Below the pieces are notes generated by a model that was not told where the DNA came from, did not search any database, and saw only the letters and a program-made list of their open reading frames with translations. From Psychrobacter sp. NZS113 (GTDB lineage: Bacteria > Pseudomonadota > Gammaproteobacteria > Pseudomonadales > Moraxellaceae), in assembly GCF_015864825.1 (NCBI RefSeq), contig NZ_JADYWL010000006.1:62001-126000 (forward strand): a stretch of 64,000 nt of DNA, read 5' to 3'. The position numbers and the translations under genes were made by a program. This document shows, in pieces, positions 56,248 to 64,000 of the stretch (the first letter of the stretch is position 1; each line of letters starts with the position of its first letter).

Positions 56248-57036
56248 TCAAAACCCCCAGTGCTGTATTTGAAGTAAAACAAGCGCCATCACAATGCCAA
56301 CGCACGCGGATAGGGTCAGCATATAGGTAAAAACAGCCCGCCCAACCCCGATATTGACATAGCCTTTTAAAATATCTGAAAAAGAATTGATGAGCGGAAA
56401 GCTTGGTACTAGTAGCAACACGCTGGATGCAACGGCGATATCGGCATTATTTCCAATATCAAAATAATAAGTGGTTGCGCCAATGAGAGAGGCAATAAAG
56501 GCCGTCACGATAACCGTGATAAAGGGGTTAAAGTGATGTTTGGACAAATAAATGCGAGTGAGCATCGCCACCATACCAGCGACAAAAGTCACCGCTGTCA
56601 TCAACCAACTGGCGCTATTCAAATAAGCAAATGCAGCACAAGAAATGCCAACGAATATGCCGACTAGCCATGTTGGATAAACGGTTTTGTCTAACTCATC
56701 AAAGGCAAGCGTAGTCAGGTCTATCAAATCATCATTACCGATGGTGTCTTCGGTCTTATTAACGATTTGCTGAATTTGTACCAATAAGTTGACGTTGATG
56801 CTCTGATTGATCGTGTCTCTGGTAGTGGTGATACAGCGCTCATCACAGATAGTCGTCAGGGTAATGGCATTGAAGTTCAGCGAGCATTCTACGCTGTTCA
56901 TTCCCAAGGCAATCCCCAAGCGTTTGGACAAGTCCACCACCACGGCAGACTCAGCGCCATACTGCATAAGAAGTAGGCCGCAGCGCACGCATAGTCGGGT
57001 AATGTGCTGCTGCTTTACGTAGCTGATAGAGGTCAT
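56248..57036 (-). CDS. yjjP: YjjP-like (ThrE N-terminal, DUF1212) exporter subunit
   Basis: 262 residues. Cytoplasmic N-terminal half with LCVRCGLLLMQYGAESAVVVDLSKRLG, typical of DUF1212 (conserved GAE), then five transmembrane segments with AFAYLNSASWLMTAVTFVAGM and PSFPLINSFSDILKGYVNIGVGR. It forms a two-gene operon with the yjjB-like gene. Dicarboxylate or amino-acid export (inference). Confidence 0.88.
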   Translation of the reverse strand: MTSISYVKQQHITRLCVRCGLLLMQYGAESAVVVDLSKRLGIALGMNSVECSLNFNAITLTTICDERCITTTRDTINQSINVNLLVQIQQIVNKTEDTIGNDDLIDLTTLAFDELDKTVYPTWLVGIFVGISCAAFAYLNSASWLMTAVTFVAGMVAMLTRIYLSKHHFNPFITVIVTAFIASLIGATTYYFDIGNNADIAVASSVLLLVPSFPLINSFSDILKGYVNIGVGRAVFTYMLTLSACVGIVMALVLLQIQHWGF

Positions 57037-57164
57037 TATGTGAAGTACGCATGTTGGTTGTTGATAGCCTATTATAAAGGGTATAGATGCTGACGCGCAG
57101 GCATTATCCGATATTATATTTGATGATACTATAAAGTATAAGTATTTTTGGCAAGGAGCATAAA

Positions 57165-57446
57165 GTGCATATCGCTATTTTGACGCTGACGTTTTCATTG
57201 CCCGGCTGTAGCTCGCTAAAAGAAAAACGCCACCGTATGGGTGGCTTGCACGCGCGTTTTGGCAATACACCAAGCGTCGCGGTATGTGAGAGCGGTGAGC
57301 GTGATCGACATGATACCAGTGAATGGACGTTTGTAATCGTTGGACTGTCCAAACGAGAGGTCGAGTCGCAATGTAGTCAAATTGAGGAAAAGCTAGAACG
57401 TACGGTGGATGCAAGGGTGATGAATGTTGAGAGGGAGTTTGTTTAG
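57165..57446 (+). CDS. DUF503 family protein
   Basis: 93 residues, GTG start with AAGGAG at seven bases. Starts MHIAILTLTFSLPGCSSLKEKRHRMGGL, with the SLKEKR motif and GNTPSVAVCESGERDRHDTSEWTFVIVGLSK, followed by the final strand VDARVMNVEREF: the DUF503 ferredoxin-like pattern. Function unknown. Divergent from yjjP. Confidence 0.85.
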   Translation: MHIAILTLTFSLPGCSSLKEKRHRMGGLHARFGNTPSVAVCESGERDRHDTSEWTFVIVGLSKREVESQCSQIEEKLERTVDARVMNVEREFV

Positions 57447-57522
57447 GTTAAACGTTAATTACCTTAAGTCTTAGGTCGGAGAGTATCTTGCGATTTCAAA
57501 ACAATATGTGGAGTTAAAGAAT

Positions 57523-57864
57523 ATGTCTGTTATGGGAATGGTTGACAATGCGCAAAGTTCGGATGAAGAAGAATTCAGTTTTCCAATATCTTTTGAGAGA
57601 GTTTATAGGGATTATTGGTATAAGTTTGCTAATGAGAATGAACTATATTGGTTAAAGTCCTTTTTATATGGCATTGAGGTAGAGAGAGCTAGTTTCAATG
57701 AAGTAATAACAGAATTGAAGTTATTAAGAAAATTCTTACTGAAAGGAGAAAATGTTTATTACTTATCTGAAAGGAAGTATATTCTTTCAAGAATTGAGCT
57801 GTTTCTTGAAAAGCTTGATGAAGCAGAGAGTTTTAGAGATGATATAGTCTTATATATTGGTTAG
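57523..57864 (+). CDS. Orphan AT-rich gene, 113 residues
   Basis: Start ATG with GGAG nine bases ahead; a GTG at 57508 is possible. Acidic, aromatic-rich (FSFPISFERVYRDYWYKFANENELYWLKSF) and helical, with no signal or membrane segment. Not recognised. Its codons are markedly A/T-rich compared with the core genes. Size and composition recall immunity proteins of polymorphic toxins, but no toxin gene is adjacent. Its TAG stop abuts the stop of the convergent gene with no base between. Confidence 0.6.
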   Translation: MSVMGMVDNAQSSDEEEFSFPISFERVYRDYWYKFANENELYWLKSFLYGIEVERASFNEVITELKLLRKFLLKGENVYYLSERKYILSRIELFLEKLDEAESFRDDIVLYIG

Positions 57865-58359
57865 CTAATATAAGTCATCAACTACAACGATTCCATGTAA
57901 ATCTGAAATCAATGCGATACCAAATTGAGTACCAGTACTCTTCTTTATAGCTCTATCAACATATTCAATATAACCAAACACACTTTGCTTGAAAACTAAA
58001 TTTGTATTCTTATCTTTATAATAGTAGAACTGACCTTGCATACTACAGAGGTCATCTCCTTGCCAGTAGGTAAATAGATTTTCACATGTATCTAATAGTA
58101 TATTCTTAAAAGTTGTTTTACTAGATTTGTATTCATTCCATGATTTTTGGGCGTCAACGACTGCATACTTTGTCATTGGGACTTCTGAATGATTTATGTT
58201 TTGCAATTCATCAATCCAAAAATTAAAATCATCTGTCTTTAATAAAGAAGCCGAGTTTTTCAGAATAATTATAAACTCACCAATCAATATTGATTTGTCA
58301 CTACTGAGAGCGCTAATAACAGCCAATTTATTTCTTTCTAAATGTGTATTGAAATTCAT
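57865..58359 (-). CDS. Orphan AT-rich gene, 164 residues
   Basis: Starts MNFNTHLERNKLAVISALSS; helical first half with a conserved-looking WIDELQNINHSEVPMTKYAV, then a beta-rich half (YWQGDDLCSMQGQFYYYKDKN, GIALISDLHGIVVVDDLY). Not recognised; soluble. AT-rich codons. The ribosome site is weak. Could be an immunity-type protein (inference from size, composition and setting only). Confidence 0.55.
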   Translation of the reverse strand: MNFNTHLERNKLAVISALSSDKSILIGEFIIILKNSASLLKTDDFNFWIDELQNINHSEVPMTKYAVVDAQKSWNEYKSSKTTFKNILLDTCENLFTYWQGDDLCSMQGQFYYYKDKNTNLVFKQSVFGYIEYVDRAIKKSTGTQFGIALISDLHGIVVVDDLY

Positions 58360-58626
58360 AAGATTATGGGCTTATTATTAGGGATTTGAATTGTGGCAGC
58401 TTAAGAGGGTTCATGAGCCATAGCTGTTATGATAGGTTCTACTCACTCTCTTTTACGACGCATACGCATTAGCCATACGGTACCAATTTTTTCATACCAA
58501 CATTCCACTCATACTTCTTGATAAAATTTCATGGTATCACTCAGAATATAATGCTCTAGTCTTGAATTTCTAGTCAAACCTACTTAAGTTATCTAACTCA
58601 AATATTCAACAGAGTTCTCTGATTTG
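58360..58626. other. Gap in accessory patch, possible gene debris
   Basis: No intact ORF. On the minus strand 58443-58532 reads MKFYQEV, TGA, VECWYEKIGTVWLMRMRRKRE, TGA, which may be a decayed gene start, but it is too short to judge. Confidence 0.3.
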
Positions 58627-59082
58627 TCACAATACTTCTTGCTTAAATTTGTCGTACGTAACAGAAAATCTAAGCAGACAATTTCTACCGTTTTCATCTA
58701 GACTATCGTATAAATCATCTCTCAATACTTTGTAAGCCTTTATAAAAGCAGGCTTATTTTCACGAGTAAAGGGCTGTCTCATGTCATGCTCGGTAAATGA
58801 ATTAATTATATTCAGTAGCGAACCAAGATGGTAAGGATTATGTTTTAAAGCTTGCAAGTAATAGATCAGCCCAGTTTCATCTTCTTCATACTCAGTATGA
58901 CATGGAGCAGGCCCTGCAACTATAAACCCTTTTAAGCTTAAAGCATCAGCTATCTCAAGTTCAGTCGCTCGATTATCGGCAATAACTTCATTGAGAATAG
59001 CAAAAGCGCTTCCTAACTATTCTAGCTCAAATTGATGAATGATGTATTCAGCTTGACTGATTTTTTCTTCTATTGTCGCCAT
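58627..59082 (-). pseudogene. TPR-like hypothetical gene broken by an in-frame TAG
   Basis: From an ATG at 59082 the frame reads MATIEEKISQAEYIIHQFEL E, then TAG at 59019-59017, then continues in the same frame without further stop to 58627 (151 codons). Downstream residues look like one continuous protein: LGSAFAILNEVIADNRATELEIADAL, GLIYYLQALKHNPYHLGSLLNIINSF, resembling a tetratricopeptide helix pair. A restart at ATG 58857 would give 76 residues. Either a recent nonsense mutation, a sequencing error, or translational bypass. Function unknown. Confidence 0.65.
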
Positions 59083-59132
59083 GTCTCGGTCTCATTTTGC
59101 ACTGCTTGAAGTATTTGTAGTAGTTATCTGCT

Positions 59133-59759
59133 TTAGGTTGTTTTTATTATTCCACCGACACCTTTTTCTGGAAAGTCCTCAGCATTTATCGTAAGTTCAT
59201 CAAATCTAGAAGGATCTTTTTCTGTCCACTCATTACAAACACTAATCACATTGTCTTCATCTAACATAGATACAATAAGATCATTCTCAAGGTTTTCATC
59301 ATTAAATATTACTTCGGTAGCCTCACTATTGCTTAATCCCGATAAGTTGACGAACCCTAGATGCTTTTCCTCTGGAGTCTGAGAGCCAATGTTTACTAAC
59401 ACTTCACCATCAGTATAAGCAAAATGCCTGATTATTTGGCTGTTTTCGACCTGCTTCCATGCTACAAAGCCTACGATACGATAACTACCAAATGCATAAA
59501 AATTTGCTACTACATTATCTAGTAGATCCAGTTGTGACTCTATAGAATTAATGACATAAACCCAGCCGTCGAAAGCTGATGAAATGTATATCTGTTTTTC
59601 ATTATCGCTTAAATATTTATAGGCAACGTGATCCAGATGTAGGTACTTGGATGAATAACTCATTAGCCAGTCGTTTGCCAAAGTGGCTGAAAGCAGCCAA
59701 AAATCGTGATCAGATCTTAAAAGTGATTGAGCTTTTGAACCATAAAATATAGCAGCCAT
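59133..59759 (-). CDS. Orphan AT-rich gene, up to 208 residues; N-terminus antisense to a duplicated fragment
   Basis: Acidic soluble protein with no recognised domain: KYLSDNEKQIYISSAFDGWVYVINS, IVGFVAWKQVENSQIIRHFAYTDGEVLVNIG, ending EKGVGGIIKTT. The first ~38 codons (59759-59645) lie antisense to a duplicated tail of the zinc-ribbon gene, so the original start may be further in. ATG at 59663 (MSYSSKYLHL) also falls in the duplicated part; the homology ends at 59644. The middle (WVYVINSIESQLDLLDNVVANFYAFGSYRIVGF) resembles single-domain proteins of unknown function near toxin-immunity loci, but I cannot name a family. Confidence 0.55.
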   Translation of the reverse strand: MAAIFYGSKAQSLLRSDHDFWLLSATLANDWLMSYSSKYLHLDHVAYKYLSDNEKQIYISSAFDGWVYVINSIESQLDLLDNVVANFYAFGSYRIVGFVAWKQVENSQIIRHFAYTDGEVLVNIGSQTPEEKHLGFVNLSGLSNSEATEVIFNDENLENDLIVSMLDEDNVISVCNEWTEKDPSRFDELTINAEDFPEKGVGGIIKTT

Positions 59760-59917
59760 GCTTTATTTTATGATTCTCAATAAAACAAGGCCACCCTATA
59801 AAGAGTAGCCTTGTATCATCAATTATCTAAAGATTCTAATTAGTATGCAGTCGGACGGCCTTAACCTTAAGGTTCTCATACCCTTTTGCAGTCATACATA
59901 CCTCTAATTTTTAGCAT
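59644..59917 (+). repeat. Degenerate duplicate of 60853-61124 (copy 1)
   Basis: Direct repeat of the stretch spanning the 3' end of the zinc-ribbon gene, the intervening hairpin and the 3' end of the small lipoprotein gene. On the plus strand 59645-59752 still reads an intact 35-residue tail (TWMNNSLASRLPKWLKAAK to LLNHKI, stop). On the minus strand 59840-59917 still reads KLEVCMTAKGYENLKVKAV, matching KLEACMTAKGYKKPEGQGQ of the intact lipoprotein. Clearly a decaying partial duplication. Confidence 0.92.
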
Positions 59918-59934
59918 CAGCTTACCTATCGAAA

Positions 59935-60297
59935 TCAGAATAAATTGAGTAAGCCTATAATAATACCTAATAAAAAACATATACCAAGAAGTAAAGTCTT
60001 ATACGTGGACATTTCAAACCCCTGTCCAGAACAACTTGAATAATATCTTTTTTTATCATAGCTTTTGAACAATTCAGCACTACATATTTCTTTTTTAGTA
60101 AATAAGCCAACGGCAATTGGGGTCTTATAATACAGTTTATAGTATGTGACTTGAGTACCTACTAGCAATATATCCTTGCCTGTATATTTACATAAATCGT
60201 AGTAAAAAACAGTATCTTCATATGCATCTCGAATATAGGCTTTGTATAAGATACTATCTATATTAGTAATGATGCCATCACTTGTATCAGGACCCAT
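59935..60297 (-). CDS. Orphan AT-rich C-terminally anchored small protein
   Basis: 120 residues: soluble N-terminal part with ITNIDSILYKAYIRDAYEDTVFYYDLC and YTGKDILLVGTQVTYYKLYY, then a C-terminal transmembrane helix TYKTLLLGICFLLGIIIGLL. Four Cys. Not recognised. No clear ribosome site at the ATG 60297. Tail-anchored topology and AT-richness fit an accessory gene. Confidence 0.5.
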   Translation of the reverse strand: MGPDTSDGIITNIDSILYKAYIRDAYEDTVFYYDLCKYTGKDILLVGTQVTYYKLYYKTPIAVGLFTKKEICSAELFKSYDKKRYYSSCSGQGFEMSTYKTLLLGICFLLGIIIGLLNLF

Positions 60298-60347
60298 TTC
60301 TTCCTCTGAAATTTATATATTGGGCGAAGGTTATAATACCCAATGAC

Positions 60348-60457
60348 TGTATGGTTGATTCAGTTTAAAAGAGAGTTAATGCAACCGAGTGCAGATGTAA
60401 CTGTGATACTTCAAGCGAGGTCAACGCCGTCACTCTTTTATAGAGGATATGACTACA
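60348..60457 (-). repeat. Family 1 TIR repeat, copy G (inverted)
   Basis: The reverse complement runs TGTAGTCATATCCTCTATAA to TTGAATCAACCATACA and holds CGTTGACCTCGCTTGAAGTA and CACTCGGTTGCATTAAC. It is the only copy in this orientation. The open frame over it (60343-60525) is an artefact of the repeat. It precedes the zinc-ribbon gene by 40 bases. Confidence 0.82.
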
Positions 60458-60496
60458 TATTAAAACGCTTAATCCATCTTTCATTATGGTCACTGT

Positions 60497-60961
60497 ATGA
60501 CTACACAACATTTTCAAGAAAATGAGGAAAATAGACTGACTATTAGTACGCCTAGCAAAGAGGATCCTACGCTAGTTTATTGCCCGAAATGCAGGTCTAA
60601 AGCCGTCGTTATTCTACATAATGATAAAGCGAGATTAACTTGTCCGAGTTGTGGCTATCATCAAGAAACATTAGCTGAGCAAAGAAAATTTTATTGGGGC
60701 GCAGATAATCCAACAGATAGTTATTTTGGCGCAAATCTATGGCTACAAATAGAGCGTGTTGGCAAGAGTCTATGGGTGTTCAATAAGTGTCATCTAAAAT
60801 ATTTAGAGGGTTTTGTATCAGCTAAACATAGACAACGCAATTCAGATATTGATACTTGGATAAATAGCTCACTAGCCAGTCGTTTGCCAAAGTGGCTGAA
60901 AGCAGCCAAAAATCGTGATCAGATCTTAAAAGCGATTGAGCTTTTGAAAAATAAAATATAG
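60497..60961 (+). CDS. TFIIB-type zinc-ribbon protein
   Basis: 154 residues. Zinc ribbon with two CxxC knuckles: VYCPKCRSKAVV and LTCPSCGYHQ (about 28-55). The rest contains YWGADNPTDSYFGANLWLQIERVGKSLWVFN and a helical basic tail SLASRLPKWLKAAKNRDQILKAIELLKNKI. Similar proteins are annotated as TFIIB-type zinc-ribbon-containing; role unknown. Its 3' end has been duplicated to 59644-59752. Confidence 0.78.
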   Translation: MTTQHFQENEENRLTISTPSKEDPTLVYCPKCRSKAVVILHNDKARLTCPSCGYHQETLAEQRKFYWGADNPTDSYFGANLWLQIERVGKSLWVFNKCHLKYLEGFVSAKHRQRNSDIDTWINSSLASRLPKWLKAAKNRDQILKAIELLKNKI

Positions 60962-60985
60962 CCGCTATGCTTTATTTTATGGTTC

Positions 60986-61020
60986 TCAAAAAAAAGCCAC
61001 TCACTAAAGAGTGACCTTTT
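60986..61020. terminator. Intrinsic terminator between zinc-ribbon and lipoprotein genes
   Basis: Stem AAAAGCCACTC / GAGTGACCTTTT with one bulge and an ACTAAA loop, A-run left, T-run right. It lies between the convergent genes and resembles the hairpins at 54182 and 61540. Confidence 0.7.
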
Positions 61021-61046
61021 ATCAACAATTAATTAAAAAATGCTAA

Positions 61047-61322
61047 TTATTGCGGACGGCCTTGACCTTGGCCTTCAGGTTTTTTATAACCTTTTGCAGT
61101 CATACATGCTTCTAATTTTTGCATATCACTTTGGCTTGGGCGACTGTCTTTAGACATTTTTACGCCAGTGTTTTTAGCGCAATCATCCATGGCTTGTTTC
61201 ATGTCAGCTGATATCGCTGGCTTTTGCTGATCGTGACTGTGGCTGGTATCTGACGTACCGCTTGATGCACAGGCGCTAACACCAACAGTAGATGCTAAGA
61301 TAATGAACAATAATTTTTTCAT
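61047..61322 (-). CDS. Small secreted lipoprotein, unknown
   Basis: 91 residues: signal peptide MKKLLFIILASTVGVSAC with lipobox VSAC, a Ser/His-rich segment (SSGTSDTSHSHDQQ), then DMKQAMDDCAKNTGVKMS and QSDMQKLEACMTAKGYKKP, a Cys pair of the kind that forms one disulfide in small periplasmic proteins, and a Gly/Gln tail. Good ribosome site (GAGGATTTC). Its 3' end is included in the duplicated segment 60853-61124. Confidence 0.8.
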   Translation of the reverse strand: MKKLLFIILASTVGVSACASSGTSDTSHSHDQQKPAISADMKQAMDDCAKNTGVKMSKDSRPSQSDMQKLEACMTAKGYKKPEGQGQGRPQ

Positions 61323-61539
61323 ACGAAATCCTCAATGAGATATTTATATATAGCCGAAGTTCACGAATACCGTTGAACTGATCAAATAATAATGCAATTG
61401 AAGTTGAAATACATTTAACAAAATATTAAGAAAGGTAACGTAATGAAAAAGTACAAATATAAATACTATAAAAATAGTGGTAAATCCAATACTTAGTGTT
61501 CGTTAGTTCAGTAAGGTTGGCGAAACGATGACACGCAAC

Positions 61540-61570
61540 AAAAAAGGCCACTCTATAAAGGGTGGCCTTT
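61540..61570 (-). terminator. Intrinsic terminator after uvrA
   Basis: On the minus strand: GGCCACCC, 7-base loop, GAGTGGCC, then T-run (A-run at 61539-61545 on the plus strand). It lies 23 bases beyond the uvrA stop. The gap 61323-61539 upstream of the lipoprotein gene has no ORF. Confidence 0.85.
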
Positions 61571-61593
61571 CATCAACGATTCACTAGCTTGTA

Positions 61594-64000
61594 TTAGCTT
61601 ACTTCTTTCATACCTTGCTCAAGCATCGGCTTTAAGAATATACCCGTGTAAGACTCTTTGACCTCCGCCACTTGCTCAGGCGTACCTTCTGCGATGATCA
61701 TACCGCCACCTTTACCACCTTCGGGGCCTAGATCAACCACCCAATCCGCCGTTTTGATGACATCCAAGTTATGCTCGATGACCACGATGGTATTACCTTT
61801 ATCGCGTAGAGCATGCAAGATATTGAGCAGCTTATCGATATCATGGAAATGCAAACCAGTGGTTGGCTCATCCAAGATATAGAGCGTCTGTCCCGTATCG
61901 CGTTTGGCAAGCTCACGAGCCAGTTTGACACGCTGCGCCTCACCACCTGATAGTGTCGGTGCAGATTGTCCCAAGCGAATGTAGCTCAGACCAACATCCA
62001 TCAAGGCTTGTAGACGACGATAGATCGCTGGAATGGCTGAGAAGAACTCAGTTGCGTCTTCAACGGTCATATCGAGTACGTCAGCGATGGTTTTGCCTTT
62101 ATAGTGAATCTCTAAGGTCTCGCGATTATAGCGCTTGCCTTCACAAGTATCACACGGCACATACATATCCGGTAAGAAATGCATCTCAACTTTGATGAGA
62201 CCATCACCTTGACACATCTCACAGCGTCCGCCTTTGACGTTGAAGCTAAAGCGACCTGCTTTATAACCACGGGCACGCGCTTCTTGCGTTTGTGCAAACA
62301 TCTCACGTACTGGGGTAAACACGCCCGTATAAGTCGCTGGGTTTGAGCGCGGCGTTCGACCAATTGGACTTTGATCGATATCGACCATTTTGTCCAAATG
62401 CTCAAGACCGCTAATGCTTTCAAACTTATCAGCAATTAGCGTTGAGGCATTATTCAACTGCGTTGCAGCTAATGGCATCAGCGTACGATTAATCAGCGTG
62501 GATTTGCCAGAACCCGAAACCCCAGTGATACAGGTCATGACACCGATTGGCAACGTCAAGTCAACATCGTGCAAGTTGTTGCCTGAGGCGCCTTTTAGCT
62601 CGATCGTCATTGGGACTTGTTTGGGCTTAGCTTTACCTTTGACTTCCACATCCATCATTTTTGGTTGATGACGAATGGTTGGAATCTCGATTTTTTTCTT
62701 ACCAGACATGTACTGTCCAGTCAGCGATTCTTTGTTTGCCATGATGTCATCGACCGTACCTTGAGCGATGATATGACCACCATGTATACCTGCACCGACA
62801 CCGATATCGATGACGTAATCTGCTTGGCGAATCGCATCTTCATCATGCTCAACGACCAGTACGGTATTACCCAAATCACGCAAGCGCGTCAGGGTTTTGA
62901 GCAGGCGATCATTGTCACGTTGATGGAGTCCAATAGAGGGCTCATCGAGTACATACATCACGCCCATCAGACCTGCACCGATTTGGCTGGCAAGACGAAT
63001 ACGCTGCGCTTCACCGCCCGATAGCGTTTCAGCAGAGCGGGCAAGGGATAAGTAGTCCAGTCCGACACTCACTAGGAAGTTCAGACGCTCATTGATCTCT
63101 TTAAAGATTTTTTCTGCGACTTCACCTTTATGACCGCCAATTTTTAGTGTTTTATAATACTCTGCAGCATCACCGATAGACAGTTTGACGATTTCAGCTA
63201 TGGTTTGATCATCAACACGGACATTGCGTGAGATTTCATTCAAACGCGCACCATCACAGACGTTACAGGTAGTATCAGCTAAGTATTTGGCCAGCTCGTC
63301 ACGGACGAGATTGCTTTGCGTTTTAGCATAACGACGCTCTAAGTAAGGCAACACGCCTTCAAATGGTATGGTCTTATTGGTCTTACGACCGCGCTCATCG
63401 GTAAAGTTAAAGGTCAGCTTCTCTTTACCAGAACCATTCATGATGAGGTCTTGCTGCTCTTTTGGTAGGTCTTGCCACGGCGCATCCATGTCAATTTTAA
63501 AATGATTGCACACAGTCGATAACAGACCGAAATAATAAGCATGACGCTTATCCCAGCCATTAATAGCACCTTGGTTGAGCGATTTTTCGTGATGGGTAAT
63601 CAGTTTCTCAGCAGAGAAGTACTGACGTTTACCGAGACCATCACAGCTTGGGCAAGCACCATACGGATTGTTAAAACTGAACATGCGTGGCTCAAGCTCA
63701 GAGACGGCGCGATCACAGACAGGGCAAGAATGCTTGGCTGACATGACTTGATTGTCATCGCCGCCTTCTTTTGGATTACCATCCATAAAATGCAGCGTGA
63801 CCAGACCTTGACCTAAGCGTAGGGCAGTCTCTAAACTCTCCGCGACACGGTTGCCCAAGTCATCACGCACTTTGAAACGGTCAACCACCACTTCGATGGT
63901 GTGTTTTTTCTTTTTATCGAGTGTTGGTAGCTCATCGGTATCGTAGACATCGCCGTCAACGCGCACACGGACAAAGCCTTGGCCAATGAGCTGCTCTAGT
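61594..64000 (-). CDS. uvrA: Excinuclease ABC subunit A, N-terminus beyond window
   Basis: DNA-damage recognition ATPase of nucleotide excision repair. The frame is open to the right edge; the upstream ~150 residues (first Walker A) are missing. Visible: zinc-binding [28 protein letters not shown], first ABC signature [22 protein letters not shown] with [13 protein letters not shown], second P-loop [19 protein letters not shown], zinc module [19 protein letters not shown] to [10 protein letters not shown], second signature [20 protein letters not shown] with [15 protein letters not shown]. All intact. Ends [10 protein letters not shown]. Confidence 0.98.
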   Translation of the reverse strand, partial: LEQLIGQGFVRVRVDGDVYDTDELPTLDKKKKHTIEVVVDRFKVRDDLGNRVAESLETALRLGQGLVTLHFMDGNPKEGGDDNQVMSAKHSCPVCDRAVSELEPRMFSFNNPYGACPSCDGLGKRQYFSAEKLITHHEKSLNQGAINGWDKRHAYYFGLLSTVCNHFKIDMDAPWQDLPKEQQDLIMNGSGKEKLTFNFTDERGRKTNKTIPFEGVLPYLERRYAKTQSNLVRDELAKYLADTTCNVCDGARLNEISRNVRVDDQTIAEIVKLSIGDAAEYYKTLKIGGHKGEVAEKIFKEINERLNFLVSVGLDYLSLARSAETLSGGEAQRIRLASQIGAGLMGVMYVLDEPSIGLHQRDNDRLLKTLTRLRDLGNTVLVVEHDEDAIRQADYVIDIGVGAGIHGGHIIAQGTVDDIMANKESLTGQYMSGKKKIEIPTIRHQPKMMDVEVKGKAKPKQVPMTIELKGASGNNLHDVDLTLPIGVMTCITGVSGSGKSTLINRTLMPLAATQLNNASTLIADKFESISGLEHLDKMVDIDQSPIGRTPRSNPATYTGVFTPVREMFAQTQEARARGYKAGRFSFNVKGGRCEMCQGDGLIKVEMHFLPDMYVPCDTCEGKRYNRETLEIHYKGKTIADVLDMTVEDATEFFSAIPAIYRRLQALMDVGLSYIRLGQSAPTLSGGEAQRVKLARELAKRDTGQTLYILDEPTTGLHFHDIDKLLNILHALRDKGNTIVVIEHNLDVIKTADWVVDLGPEGGKGGGMIIAEGTPEQVAEVKESYTGIFLKPMLEQGMKEVS

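Noticed and set aside
57523..60297. Complete toxin-antitoxin or CDI system
   Set aside because: No toxin domain, secretion partner or antitoxin DNA-binding domain could be recognised; only orphan genes of suggestive size.
60343..60525. 60-residue open frame on the plus strand
   Set aside because: It runs through the inverted family 1 repeat; composition and position show it is a by-product of the repeat, not a gene.
1..64000. tRNA, rRNA, CRISPR arrays, prophage or intact transposase genes
   Set aside because: No cloverleaf with T-loop motif, spaced repeats, phage module or DDE transposase ORF was seen on either strand.

Overview
The window looks like a core chromosomal segment of a Moraxellaceae gammaproteobacterium, most likely a Psychrobacter. 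This rests on general impression rather than a database search: moderate-to-low GC, AT-rich intergenic spacers, a SpoT whose synthetase half is decayed, a RecX with a long basic extension, and gene sets I associate with Psychrobacter (membrane C13 peptidase, DUF2628 protein, TFIIB-type zinc-ribbon protein). No tRNA, rRNA, CRISPR array, prophage or intact transposase was recognised.

Layout. 1-5.8 kb: tail of a YidB-like gene, a DASS dicarboxylate transporter, recX-recA (minus strand), then a ~1 kb AT-rich non-coding gap with DnaA boxes. 5.8-20.1 kb: trmB, a DUF2628 protein, a CPA2 K+/H+ antiporter, an unknown gene, a CDF zinc exporter, priA, ridA, spoT, rpoZ, gmk and, divergently, ispH. 20.1-30.1 kb: small membrane proteins, a thioesterase-like protein, htpG behind a good sigma-32-type promoter, a membrane C13 peptidase, S-formylglutathione hydrolase, a TIGR03643 protein, rpe, three unknown small genes, rpmB-rpmG. 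30.5-46.7 kb: purU, a CcsA/YpjD protein, ffh, tsaB, uppP, rsmJ, ubiA, a DUF4112 protein, a lipoprotein, yjbQ, a YiaA-like protein, mnmC, yciI, yciB, rnm. 46.9-57.4 kb: a GGEEF cyclase, truD, a Rieske-FAD reductase, a GNAT acetyltransferase, a secreted XAC2610-like protein, gor, a YjjPB exporter pair, DUF503. 57.5-61.3 kb: a small AT-rich accessory patch of orphan genes with a nonsense-broken gene and a partial duplication. 61.6-64 kb: most of uvrA, cut by the window edge.

Functional links. recA, recX, priA and uvrA cover recombination, restart and repair. gmk, rpoZ and spoT form the familiar nucleotide/stringent-response neighbourhood. trmB, truD, mnmC, tsaB, rsmJ, rpmB and rpmG serve translation and RNA modification. 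gor and S-formylglutathione hydrolase are glutathione enzymes.

Most notable: two dispersed, transposase-less, inverted-repeat-ended intergenic element families. One is ~107 bp, with six near-complete copies (one degenerate at one end) and one partial copy. The other is 170 bp, with two copies, each next to a copy of the first family. Other points are a DnaA-box cluster in the largest non-coding gap, a four-unit 17-bp tandem repeat, a 274-bp degenerate duplication that supplies the N-terminus of an orphan ORF in antisense, and the degenerate SpoT synthetase domain. I did not find an obvious complete new defence or biosynthetic system; the accessory patch at 57.5-60.3 kb is the best place to look.
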